From: Deltaproteobacteria bacterium
GTDB taxonomy: Bacteria; Myxococcota_A; Polyangia; Palsa-1104; JAEUJZ01
Length of the DNA: 5,299 nt
Assembly (NCBI GenBank): GCA_017990795.1
Contig: JAGNNG010000170.1
Coordinates: 1-5,299, forward strand
Direction of reading: 5' to 3'
The notes under the pieces were generated by a model. It was not told the DNA's origin. It did no database searches and saw only the letters and a program-made list of their open reading frames with translations. Below, piece after piece: positions 1 to 5,299 of the stretch (the first letter of the stretch is position 1; the number at the start of each line of letters is the position of its first letter). The position numbers and the translations under genes were made by a program.

Positions 1-117
1 GCGCAGCGAGATGAGGCGATGGAGCGGCTAATCGACCAGTTCTGTCGCTTCGTTGAGGCTCTGCGGGAGCGCCCGCCCGCCGAGGTATCCAAGGAACCAG
101 ACTCCTCGACGGACTAG
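1..117 (+). CDS. C-terminal fragment of an unidentified protein (5' end outside the window)
   Basis: Frame 1 is open from the first base and ends at a TAG at 115-117, giving 38 residues that finish ...EVSKEPDSSTD. The visible part has a charged, probably helical stretch (MERLIDQFCRFVEALRERP) followed by a polar, probably disordered tail. About three quarters of its third codon positions are G or C, like the neighbouring genes, which supports real coding. It converges on the metallopeptidase gene with only 15 bp between the two stop codons. No domain is recognisable in so short a piece, so no function is assigned. An internal ATG at 19-21 lacks a clear Shine-Dalgarno, so the gene most likely starts to the left of the window. 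Confidence 0.5.
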   Translation, partial: AQRDEAMERLIDQFCRFVEALRERPPAEVSKEPDSSTD

Positions 118-132
118 CGCTACCAGCTGGTG

Positions 133-2325
133 CTACTTCGCGGCGGGCTTGGCTGACTGCAGAGCCTGTTCGGTTGCATGCAGCAGAGGCTGGGTGGAGA
201 GCGCGGCACCAGTTGCATGGACCAGCCACAGGTCGGGCGTTACGGCGCCAAAGCTGGCCATGCGCTCAAACTCTTTTCCTAAGGCTCCGGGGGGCTGCTT
301 TTTCAGGTGCTCTTCGATCTGAAAGGCGATGAGGTGCCCCAGCGGGTAGTCGGGTAGATAAAGCGTGTTTTGAATCATGTGCGAATACACGCCCAACAGC
401 TGCACGTCCTTGCCTCCGAGGACGCGCGCGTAGTAGCGGTTCCAAATATCCCGCGACAAGCGCACCACTTCGTCGCGTAGCTGCGCAGGCGTGGCATCTG
501 GATGGCTGTACATAAAGTGCCAAGCGCCGATATCCACCAGCGCCACGCCCGCAATTTCCCAGGTCGAGAAAAAGTCCTGCAAGATGCGCAGTCGCTCGGT
601 TTCCGGGTCGGGCTTGGTCAGGCCGAGCAGCTGCAAGTCACGCTGCTGGAACACGAACGCCAGCGCTTCGGTAAACGCGTTGTTTGGGACTCCGGCTAGC
701 AGCGTGTGTCCGACGTGATAAAGCGAGAACACCTGCTCGACGTTGTGGCCTAGCTCATGAACGGCGATGTTGTAGCCTTTGTAGTGCATGCCGGTCTTTT
801 CGACGCGGGTGCGCAGCCTCGGGAAGTCGCCTCGGCGCATGGCCTGCATCGCGTGTCCGGCCCCACGTGAGGCATCGACCCGAATGTGCTGGGCCAAGAA
901 CTGCGCGCGCTCTTTGGCAAAGCCAAGCTGAGTGAGCAGTCTGGGCATGTCCGCTTCAAACGCGCTCGCGGTCGGGTACTTTTTGGCTGTCAGTGCATCG
1001 AGCTGCGCCTCGGGAAACTTCCCACGCGGCAAAAAGCCGCTGTACCAAAGGTCCTGCGGCTCCAGCTTGCGACCCAGCCGCTGACTGATGAGCGCTGCGA
1101 CCTTATCGACGAGCTCAGAGGCGCAGATCTCAGTGAGCATCTTTACGACGCGCTCTTCGGGCAGCTCGCGGCCTAGCTCAAAGCTGCGGGCGATCAGCGT
1201 CGGGGTGGCCGGGGAATAAGGATCCGCCAGGCGCTGCGCCTTGAAGTTGTCGAGTAGCAGCGCGTAGCGAGTATCCGGTTCGCGTGTCGCATCGGGCTGG
1301 CCTGCCGCAGGCGTACTTGCTGCGGTCGCCTTTGGTGCGTCGGCTTCAACCTCTTCGGGCGGGCAGTACTTCACTTCATTGGTGACGGGATTCCAGTCCA
1401 CGCGTGGGTTGTCGATGACGACCTGGGGAATGCTCTGGTCGACGATGTGCGCCATCGCTGCCGCAATCATCCGCTGCTTTTTTAGCCCGTCGGCGTTGCT
1501 GTAATCGGCGCGAATCTCGTCGCGCAGGTTCCAGTGACTGATCAGACGTAGCCCTTTGGGAAAGGGTCGCTGCCCGGTCTCGTCTAGTAGGTGATGCATC
1601 CACAGGTTGTAGCTAGCGATGTAGCGCTCACCAGCCGCGACGGTCTGCGCGATTTTTTGCTGCACGGGACCGGGCACGCGACGGGCAAAGCGGCCAGTTA
1701 GACGCGTGGCCGCCCACTGCTCGCGACTGTACTTTTCGCCCTCCGCCAGGCGCTGCGCCAGCGTGGTCTGCGGCCAGTTGAGCAGCGCCACGAACGCCAG
1801 CTTGCTATCAAACAAGTCCTCAATCAGGTGGGCCGCAGGGTCGATGCTGCCGGTTAGCTCGTCGACTGGCAGTAGGGGGCCCACGTCGGTGTCGGTGTTT
1901 CGTCTTAGCTCGCGACTGATCTCATTCATGTGACCATCGAGCTGTTCCATCGCAGCTTCTAAGCGCGTAAGCGAGTCCGCCAGCAGCTGTGGCTCGGCGT
2001 AGAAGTGGGCGCGGACAAACGCCGCCAGGTCACCGTCCTCTTTGCGCCATAGAGACGAGACCTGCTTCAGTCCTTGCTCGATGCGCGGACGCGCTGGTTC
2101 ACCGTGCTTTTTGACCAGCTCAGTTGTCAGGTTGGTTAGAAGCTGCGCGCGTGCGGCGGCTTCTGCAGCAGCAGTTGCAGCGGCTTGCTCTGCCGGTGAT
2201 GCCTGCAGCGCGGAGTCTCTAAGTCCGGCGCCAGGTGGAACCGGCTGCTCTGGGCAACCTGAAAGCAGCAGCAGCGTCGGGACGATGAGGGGCAGTTGAT
2301 GCAGAGTACGGTTCTTTTTCGACAT
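133..2325 (-). CDS. Lipoprotein zinc metallopeptidase, gluzincin type (M3-like), 730 aa
   Basis: Predicted envelope-anchored zinc peptidase. Residues 1-24 form a lipoprotein signal: basic MSKKNR, hydrophobic core, lipobox LSGC with Cys24, then Pro. An Ala/Glu-rich helical stretch follows (about 30-65), then a mainly helical region to about residue 320. An Ala/Pro/Thr/Asp-rich linker (about 322-355) leads into the catalytic half. The zinc site is HELGH at 523-527, and the third ligand is probably Glu553 in FTEALAF, 26 residues after the second His. This resembles the M3 oligopeptidase arrangement (HExxH, then Glu about 25 later). A Tyr/His-rich segment nearer the C-terminus (YSHMIQ...LYLPDYPLGH) may help form the active site, as similar segments do in M3-like enzymes. 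The ATG at 2323-2325 is preferred because AGGGA lies 6 nt upstream; in-frame starts at 2352 (ATG) and 2364 (GTG) lack a good Shine-Dalgarno and would bury the signal peptide. The substrate is unknown. M32- or M2-like membership cannot be excluded. Confidence 0.85.
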   Translation of the reverse strand: MSKKNRTLHQLPLIVPTLLLLSGCPEQPVPPGAGLRDSALQASPAEQAAATAAAEAAARAQLLTNLTTELVKKHGEPARPRIEQGLKQVSSLWRKEDGDLAAFVRAHFYAEPQLLADSLTRLEAAMEQLDGHMNEISRELRRNTDTDVGPLLPVDELTGSIDPAAHLIEDLFDSKLAFVALLNWPQTTLAQRLAEGEKYSREQWAATRLTGRFARRVPGPVQQKIAQTVAAGERYIASYNLWMHHLLDETGQRPFPKGLRLISHWNLRDEIRADYSNADGLKKQRMIAAAMAHIVDQSIPQVVIDNPRVDWNPVTNEVKYCPPEEVEADAPKATAASTPAAGQPDATREPDTRYALLLDNFKAQRLADPYSPATPTLIARSFELGRELPEERVVKMLTEICASELVDKVAALISQRLGRKLEPQDLWYSGFLPRGKFPEAQLDALTAKKYPTASAFEADMPRLLTQLGFAKERAQFLAQHIRVDASRGAGHAMQAMRRGDFPRLRTRVEKTGMHYKGYNIAVHELGHNVEQVFSLYHVGHTLLAGVPNNAFTEALAFVFQQRDLQLLGLTKPDPETERLRILQDFFSTWEIAGVALVDIGAWHFMYSHPDATPAQLRDEVVRLSRDIWNRYYARVLGGKDVQLLGVYSHMIQNTLYLPDYPLGHLIAFQIEEHLKKQPPGALGKEFERMASFGAVTPDLWLVHATGAALSTQPLLHATEQALQSAKPAAK
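667..759 (-). other. Zinc-binding active site of the metallopeptidase (HELGH...E)
   Basis: His523 is encoded at 757-759 and begins HELGHNVEQ. In the gluzincin (clan MA(E)) scheme the two His residues bind zinc and Glu524 is the general base. Glu553, encoded at 667-669 in the context NAFTEALAF, sits where M3 peptidases carry their third zinc ligand. All expected residues are present, so the enzyme is probably active. Confidence 0.75.
2254..2325 (-). other. Lipoprotein signal peptide (type II) of the metallopeptidase
   Basis: It encodes residues 1-24: a short basic n-region (KKNR), a Leu/Val/Ile-rich core and the lipobox L-S-G-C. Signal peptidase II would be expected to cleave before Cys24, which is then lipidated. 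The residue after Cys is Pro rather than Asp, so under the enterobacterial +2 rule an outer-membrane location is likely. That rule may not hold in this lineage. Confidence 0.85.
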
Positions 2326-2331
2326 CCTATT

Positions 2332-2336
2332 TCCCT
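2332..2336 (-). promoter_or_regulatory. Ribosome binding site that fixes the metallopeptidase start
   Basis: On the minus strand AGGGA stands 6 nt before the ATG at 2323-2325. Neither the in-frame ATG at 2350-2352 nor the GTG at 2362-2364 has a comparable site, so the shorter start is chosen. It also gives a normal lipoprotein signal peptide. Confidence 0.65.
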
Positions 2337-2459
2337 GAGGTTTGTGAGTCATGCGCCGATGCACCCGTCAGCCCGCCTGTGCCACCAGCGGAGTGGACGC
2401 GCGGGAAGGTCGAGACCCAAGCTGGGAGCCCGCGTCCGGCATCAGTCAGTCTGCTGGCG

Positions 2460-2472
2460 AGTAACGCTTACT
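2460..2472. repeat. Small inverted repeat AGTAA-cgc-TTACT upstream of the metallopeptidase gene
   Basis: This is a 13-bp near-perfect palindrome with 5-bp arms around a 3-bp centre, about 135 bp upstream of the metallopeptidase start. It could be an operator for a small dimeric regulator, but palindromes this short occur by chance. The rest of the 2326-2513 stretch holds no further gene, and I could not find a convincing -35/-10 pair there. Confidence 0.3.
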
Positions 2473-2492
2473 TTTTGGATGAAGAGAAGTGC

Positions 2493-2507
2493 TAGCCGAA
2501 GCGGCTA
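2493..2507 (-). repeat. Second small hairpin just beyond the terminator
   Basis: TAGCCG and CGGCTA are perfect 6-bp arms with a 3-nt loop, beginning 6 nt past the T run of the main terminator as read on the minus strand. No uninterrupted T run follows. It may be a back-up structure for read-through transcripts or the start of the leader of the metallopeptidase gene. Confidence 0.35.
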
Positions 2508-2513
2508 CAGAGG

Positions 2514-2547
2514 AAAAATGCGGGGATGCTTCCTGGCGGGCATCCCC
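2514..2547 (-). terminator. Rho-independent terminator of the propeller lipoprotein gene
   Basis: Read on the minus strand, GGGGATGC and GCATCCCC form a perfect 8-bp stem around a 10-nt loop. Three bases later comes a run of five T. It begins 11 nt after the TAG stop at 2559-2561 of the propeller gene. The plus-strand side has no T run, so it acts in one direction. It should separate this gene from the downstream metallopeptidase gene. Confidence 0.85.
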
Positions 2548-2558
2548 ATTGGCTGAGT

Positions 2559-4634
2559 CTAGGGCTGGGTCTTGCGCAGCACTGCACCGCCAAAGCCCGT
2601 GGCATAGACGGTCTTGCCGATTCCCCAGATGCTGGTGATGGGAAGGCTGGTGCCGGTGTCTTGCAGGCTCCAGGTCTGGCCGTCAAAGTGCATCAAGGTG
2701 CCACCGTCGCCGCTGGCCCAGACGTCATTCTTTCCGGTGCCCCATACCTTGCGCAGTGAGAACAGCGACGGACTGGCCACAGCGGTCCAGGCATTGCCAT
2801 CCCACCGGAGCAAGGTGCCGTCGTCGCCAACGATCCAGGCGTCGTTTGCTGCGGAGCCCCACACGCTGCGCAGGATGCGCTGTGTCACTGGAACCGCTAC
2901 TGGCTGGAATGCGGTGCCGTTGGCCGAGAATAGGACCTTGGGCGGGTAGACCGCGACATTGGTCTCGCTGGCACCGCTGCCGCCGCCGCCTACGACCCAG
3001 ATGTTGCTGGCATCAATCGCGTAGACACCTCGGAGCGTGGTCTGGTTGGCATTTTGCACGGTTGCCAGGGTCCAGGTTCCGCCGGAGCGACGGATGATGG
3101 TGTCACTGACGCCGACCGCAAAGGCTTGGGTGGCATCGGCCCAGACTGCGCGCATGTCTTTGGTGGTCGGGATGGTCTCGGTCATCCAGGCGCTGCCGGT
3201 CCAGCGGAAGATGCGCGGCTCGGTGGCCATTGGGTTGTCTTGCAGGGCTGCCGCGAACATCGAGGTATCCGTACCGCTTAAGTCTCGGAAGCGCAGGTGG
3301 GTATCGTTGGCGACGCTGGTCCAGTTGCTGCCGTTCCAGCGCATTGTGGTACCCCAGTCTCCGACGGCTACAAGGTCGCTGTTGCCGGTGCCGCGAATGC
3401 CCGTGATGGGTCCATTTACGCCGGTAAGCGGCTCGGCAAGGGTGTTGCTGCTAGAGAACGCGGCGCCGTTGTAACGGATGACGGTGCCGCTTGCTCCGAC
3501 GGCAATCATGTCCGTGGGCGAGCTACCCCAGATGCCGTACATGGCAACTTGAGGAGCGTTCGCGATGGGCATGAACGTGGTGCCGTTCCAGCGCATGAAG
3601 ATGCCCTGGCGCAGCGTGGCATCCTTATTTACGGTGTCTGTAAACTTGACGTCACCGACGGCGTAAATCTCGCCGCCCACGCCCCACAAGCCGTTGACTG
3701 CATAACGGTCGGATGGATTTACGCGCGTAAACATGGCTCCATCGCTGCGCCAGATATCCGACCCAGCCGTGGTGATGAAGTAGTTATTATCGGCGGTGCC
3801 CCACATTGCCGTTGGCTGCGAAGTGGTGTTGATAATCGGGCCCGAGACAGCCCAGCTGCTGCCATTCCACTTCTGAACTTGGATGCCCGTGGCGACGGCA
3901 GAGGCAACGTAGACGCTGGTGGGGCCGGTTCCCCAGATGGCGCGGAGTACCGTCTTGTCGGTGGTGTTTACTTTGGTCAGCTTGGTGCCGTCCCAGCGGA
4001 TGGCGACGCCGCTTGCGCCAACAAACCAGACATCGCTCGCACCGGATCCCCAGATGGAGTAGAGCCCGGAGACTCCAGCCGCATCGGTTGGCGAGAGGCT
4101 AAGCTGCGTCCACTTGCTGCCGTCGTAGCGCAGGATGGTGGCGCGGTCACCGACGGCAAAGATATTGTTGGCCGCGGTTCCCCAGATGGCGTAAAGCGAA
4201 TTTCTGGTGGGGCTAACGATGGGCTGCCAGCCTTGGCCGGTGTTGTGCAGCGTCGTTCCGTCGTCGCCTACTGCCCACACGTCCGAGCCGGAAGCTCCCC
4301 AGACCGAGCGCAGGAGGTTGCCCTGAGGTTGCGGCGAGAGCCAGCACCACTGATCTTTGCTGCAGCCCGGAAGCTGTGGCAGCACCGAGGCCATGTCGCC
4401 GCCACCGTCGCTGTTTGCTGACATATCCGCGGTTTGGCCGCCATCGCCACTCAGCTGCGAGTCTCCTGGGCAGCCGGTAAGCAGCATCGCGGTCGAAGCC
4501 GCGGCGATAAAGCCACCAGCGAGCAAGCCGCCAGAACCCAGGCGATTGCGGCGAGGCGCGCGCGACTTTGTACGGTAGGCTGGGGCGTCAGCAGTGATAG
4601 CTGACTGAGAAAAAATCTTCGTCGGAGACTTCAT
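2559..4634 (-). CDS. Lipoprotein with about 14 beta-propeller (WG/AVGD-type) repeats, 691 aa
   Basis: This is a predicted surface or periplasmic lipoprotein with no catalytic motif; by family it is probably a binding or scaffold protein. The n-region is unusually long (about 35 residues, with basic RTKSRAPRRNR), followed by a hydrophobic stretch and lipobox LTGC (Cys55), then a Gly/Asp/Ser-rich flexible linker (about 56-83). A short segment with Cys91 and Cys97 (possible disulfide) ends in WCWLSPQPQGN. Residues 107-691 are repeats of 38-53 residues of the type LrsiWGtgasDvwAVGdd (then GT..r.dG..W). The ATG at 4632-4634 is chosen for GAGGA 7 nt upstream; an in-frame TTG at 4665-4667 would add 11 residues but has no Shine-Dalgarno. 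Such proteins are familiar from myxobacterial genomes, mostly without known function. A strong terminator follows the gene. It is not an obvious enzyme; a BNR/Ycf48-like or YVTN-like propeller is the nearest fold guess. Confidence 0.85.
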   Translation of the reverse strand: MKSPTKIFSQSAITADAPAYRTKSRAPRRNRLGSGGLLAGGFIAAASTAMLLTGCPGDSQLSGDGGQTADMSANSDGGGDMASVLPQLPGCSKDQWCWLSPQPQGNLLRSVWGASGSDVWAVGDDGTTLHNTGQGWQPIVSPTRNSLYAIWGTAANNIFAVGDRATILRYDGSKWTQLSLSPTDAAGVSGLYSIWGSGASDVWFVGASGVAIRWDGTKLTKVNTTDKTVLRAIWGTGPTSVYVASAVATGIQVQKWNGSSWAVSGPIINTTSQPTAMWGTADNNYFITTAGSDIWRSDGAMFTRVNPSDRYAVNGLWGVGGEIYAVGDVKFTDTVNKDATLRQGIFMRWNGTTFMPIANAPQVAMYGIWGSSPTDMIAVGASGTVIRYNGAAFSSSNTLAEPLTGVNGPITGIRGTGNSDLVAVGDWGTTMRWNGSNWTSVANDTHLRFRDLSGTDTSMFAAALQDNPMATEPRIFRWTGSAWMTETIPTTKDMRAVWADATQAFAVGVSDTIIRRSGGTWTLATVQNANQTTLRGVYAIDASNIWVVGGGGSGASETNVAVYPPKVLFSANGTAFQPVAVPVTQRILRSVWGSAANDAWIVGDDGTLLRWDGNAWTAVASPSLFSLRKVWGTGKNDVWASGDGGTLMHFDGQTWSLQDTGTSLPITSIWGIGKTVYATGFGGAVLRKTQP
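2562..4316 (-). repeat. Array of 14 propeller-blade repeats within the lipoprotein gene
   Basis: Blade starts by residue are about 107, 146, 190, 229, 274, 312, 363, 409, 447, 493, 533, 586, 626 and 666. Most carry a WG turn, a (S/N)D.(W/F)AVG strand, a GT(I/L)(L/M)R strand and a DG..W strand. Blades 8-11 are the most degenerate (RG, SG, WA and YA replace WG), and blades 4, 6, 9 and 11 carry loop insertions. Blade 14 (26 residues) stops before its last strand. The repeat shows at DNA level too: CCCCAGATGG recurs on the + strand at 3931, 4048 and 4180, spaced by whole codons (39 and 44). Confidence 0.8.
4470..4634 (-). other. Lipoprotein signal with long n-region (propeller protein)
   Basis: It encodes residues 1-55. 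The hydrophobic core (GGLLAGGFIAAASTAMLL) and lipobox L-T-G-C are clear. They are preceded by about 35 residues, far more than the usual 5-15, including a basic cluster RAPRRNR just before the core. The RR pair does not fit the full twin-arginine motif (no SRRxFLK). Cys55 is followed by Pro-Gly, as in the neighbouring lipoprotein (Cys-Pro). Confidence 0.75.
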
Positions 4635-4641
4635 CGCTGAT

Positions 4642-4646
4642 TCCTC
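4642..4646 (-). promoter_or_regulatory. Ribosome binding site that fixes the propeller lipoprotein start
   Basis: GAGGA on the minus strand lies 7 nt before the ATG at 4632-4634. The upstream in-frame TTG at 4665-4667 is preceded by CCTGTCTGCCCAA, which has no purine-rich site, so the longer form is unlikely. Confidence 0.7.
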
Positions 4647-4671
4647 ACTAATTCCGTATGTCGTCAATTGG

Positions 4672-4685
4672 GCAGACAGGTCTGC
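4672..4685. repeat. Inverted repeat GCAGAC-AG-GTCTGC upstream of the propeller gene
   Basis: A perfect 6-bp inverted repeat with a 2-bp centre, starting 37 bp before the propeller gene's ATG and 26 bp before its Shine-Dalgarno. In RNA it would fold as a 5-bp stem with a 4-nt loop in the leader; in DNA it could be a dimer-binding operator. A second AGACAG half-site occurs at 4701-4706. Its role is not known. Confidence 0.4.
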
Positions 4686-4726
4686 TGAAAGAGAGTGGGT
4701 AGACAGATTGCGCCCGAGCAGCTCTC

Positions 4727-4751
4727 GCGGCAGCCATCAAGATGGGGCCGC
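4727..4751. repeat. Long hairpin-forming inverted repeat in the divergent intergenic region
   Basis: Outer arms GCGGC (4727-4731) and GCCGC (4747-4751) enclose inner arms CCAT and ATGG closed by a CAAG loop, with a small AG/G internal bulge. The resulting stem of about 9 pairs is stable on either strand. It lies in the leader of the propeller gene if that is transcribed from the -10 at 4796-4801, or in a plus-strand RNA upstream of gph. Confidence 0.45.
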
Positions 4752-4768
4752 TGGTCCCAGCATGCGGA

Positions 4769-4800
4769 GGATGGGCTTGCATCAGGTCGCAGCCCATTTT
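4769..4800 (+). terminator. Terminator-like hairpin followed by TTTT, upstream of gph
   Basis: ATGGGCT (4771-4777) pairs with AGCCCAT (4791-4797). One bulged T is followed by two more G-C pairs (GC 4779-4780 with GC 4789-4790) around an 8-nt loop, and a run of four T (4797-4800) ends the structure. On the plus strand this resembles a weak intrinsic terminator or attenuator. It has no obvious plus-strand gene to terminate, so a small RNA or a gph leader attenuator is possible. The short T run keeps confidence low. Confidence 0.35.
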
Positions 4801-4801
4801 A
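4796..4801 (-). promoter_or_regulatory. Candidate -10 box (TAAAAT) for the propeller lipoprotein gene
   Basis: The minus strand reads TAAAAT, matching five of six bases of the sigma-70 -10 consensus, in a locally AT-rich patch. The -35 position 17 bp upstream (GCGTTA) is poor, so an activator or another sigma factor may be needed if this is used. Transcription from here would give a leader of about 155 nt containing the hairpins at 4727-4751 and 4672-4685. Confidence 0.3.
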
Positions 4802-4837
4802 TCGCTAGTTTAGGCTAGTAACGCCACCTTTTGTGTC

Positions 4838-4843
4838 GAGGAG
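4838..4843 (+). promoter_or_regulatory. Ribosome binding site of gph
   Basis: GAGGAG lies 10 nt before the ATG at 4854-4856, a slightly long but workable spacing. No ATG, GTG or TTG codon occurs in frame between this ATG and the catalytic motif, so this start is the natural one. Confidence 0.65.
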
Positions 4844-4853
4844 TGCAGAAACA

Positions 4854-5299
4854 ATGTTTACAAACGACAGCCGCCCACCAGCTGGGCACGTCGAGTCTTT
4901 AGGTTCCTATGCTCTGATCCTTTTTGATCTGGATGGCACGCTGATTGATTCGGCTCCGGACCTGACCTTGGCGCTGGGGCTGGCTCTTGCCGACGTGGGA
5001 TTGCCCGCGCATGACGAGCCCGCCGTGCGCAGGATGGTGGGCGACGGCCAGCGGACACTGATCGAGCGGGCGCTGCTGGCAGCGGGAGGCGAGCTGACTC
5101 AGACCGACGAAACGCTGGCGCGCTTCCGCCATCACTACACCGAGCACTTATGCGAGCGCACGCAGGTCTATCCTCAGGTGCGCGAGACTTTGGCTGCGCT
5201 GCCGGCTGTCATTCCACAAGCGGTCGCGACCAATAAGCCGGGGCGATGGGCGCGACAGCTCTGTACGCAGCTGCAGCTTGGACCCTCGCTGCGCTGGGT
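4854..5299 (+). CDS. gph: Phosphoglycolate phosphatase, HAD superfamily (3' end outside the window)
   Basis: Gph hydrolyses 2-phosphoglycolate to glycolate and phosphate in the cytoplasm, removing a by-product of DNA 3'-end repair and of oxygenation reactions. HAD motif I is complete at residues 24-30 (FDLDGTL), with Asp25 the expected nucleophile and Asp27 the acid/base. It is followed by IDSAPDL, typical of Gph. The helical cap (about 38-105) contains MVGDGQRTLIERAL, matching the 'G.G...L..RAL' cap segment of this family. Motif II appears as VATNKP with Thr126. The 148 visible residues are about 60% of the roughly 250-residue enzyme; motifs III and IV lie beyond the window. About 23 residues precede motif I, some ten more than in E. 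coli Gph. The gene is divergent from the propeller lipoprotein gene. Other HAD-IA phosphatases are possible, but the motif context favours Gph. Confidence 0.85.
   Translation, partial: MFTNDSRPPAGHVESLGSYALILFDLDGTLIDSAPDLTLALGLALADVGLPAHDEPAVRRMVGDGQRTLIERALLAAGGELTQTDETLARFRHHYTEHLCERTQVYPQVRETLAALPAVIPQAVATNKPGRWARQLCTQLQLGPSLRW

Noticed and set aside
122..131. Palindrome ACCAGCTGGT between the convergent stop codons as a bidirectional terminator
   Set aside because: A real RNA loop leaves only about three pairs, and there is no T run on either side.
53..322. Plus-strand open frame of 89 codons across the end of the metallopeptidase gene
   Set aside because: It overlaps both real genes, has no good ribosome binding site, and its Arg/Ser/Cys-rich product is typical of an out-of-frame reading of GC-rich DNA.
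3297..4421. Long plus-strand open frame of 374 codons inside the propeller gene
   Set aside because: Its codons coincide exactly with the reverse complements of the minus-strand gene's codons. It stays open only because the sense gene avoids TTA, CTA and TCA. The product shows no domain, and the opposite strand has a signal peptide, coherent repeats, a ribosome binding site and a terminator.
2559..4634. Propeller repeats as tandem DNA repeats from a mobile or satellite element
   Set aside because: Spacing is always a whole number of codons, the reading frame is continuous, and only short stretches are conserved at DNA level, so this is an ordinary protein repeat.
4777..4805. Plus-strand promoter TTGCAT...TATCGC for gph
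   Set aside because: Each element matches only three consensus bases and the pair overlaps the terminator-like hairpin; too weak to annotate.
4858..5147. Two minus-strand open frames opposite gph
   Set aside because: They are antisense to a clearly recognisable HAD phosphatase with intact catalytic motifs and show no domain of their own.

Overview
The window looks like chromosomal DNA from a GC-rich Gram-negative bacterium, most likely Myxococcota or another former deltaproteobacterial lineage. Three things point there: strongly GC-biased third codon positions, two consecutive Cys-Pro lipoproteins with low-complexity linkers, and a long beta-propeller lipoprotein built from 'WG..(N/S)D.WAVGD.GT..R.DG..W' repeats, a style I associate with myxobacterial genomes. 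This assignment is inference; there is no rRNA or other taxonomic marker.

Layout, left to right. (1) 1-117, + strand: the last 38 codons of a gene entering from the left, unidentified. (2) 133-2325, - strand, convergent with the first and only 15 bp away: a secreted lipoprotein of 730 residues with a gluzincin zinc-peptidase site (HELGH plus a downstream Glu) resembling the M3 oligopeptidase group. (3) 2326-2558: intergenic, holding a clear rho-independent terminator for the next minus-strand gene and a small palindrome; no convincing promoter was found. (4) 2559-4634, - strand: a 691-residue lipoprotein with a long n-region and about 14 propeller-blade repeats, the last completed in principle by a strand at the N-terminus (possible two seven-bladed propellers). 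(5) 4635-4853: a divergent intergenic region rich in inverted repeats, with a terminator-like hairpin on the + strand and a good -10 box on the - strand. (6) 4854-5299, + strand: the first 148 codons of a phosphoglycolate phosphatase (gph, HAD family), cut by the window end.

The two lipoprotein genes point the same way but are separated by a terminator and 233 bp, so they are probably separate transcription units. Both products should be anchored at the cell envelope facing the periplasm or the exterior. A functional link (propeller as binding scaffold, peptidase as processing enzyme) is possible but unproven. The gph gene is a housekeeping neighbour with its own Shine-Dalgarno. I saw no mobile element, tRNA, rRNA or CRISPR array. 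The most unusual items are the 14-blade propeller architecture and the structured divergent intergenic region.
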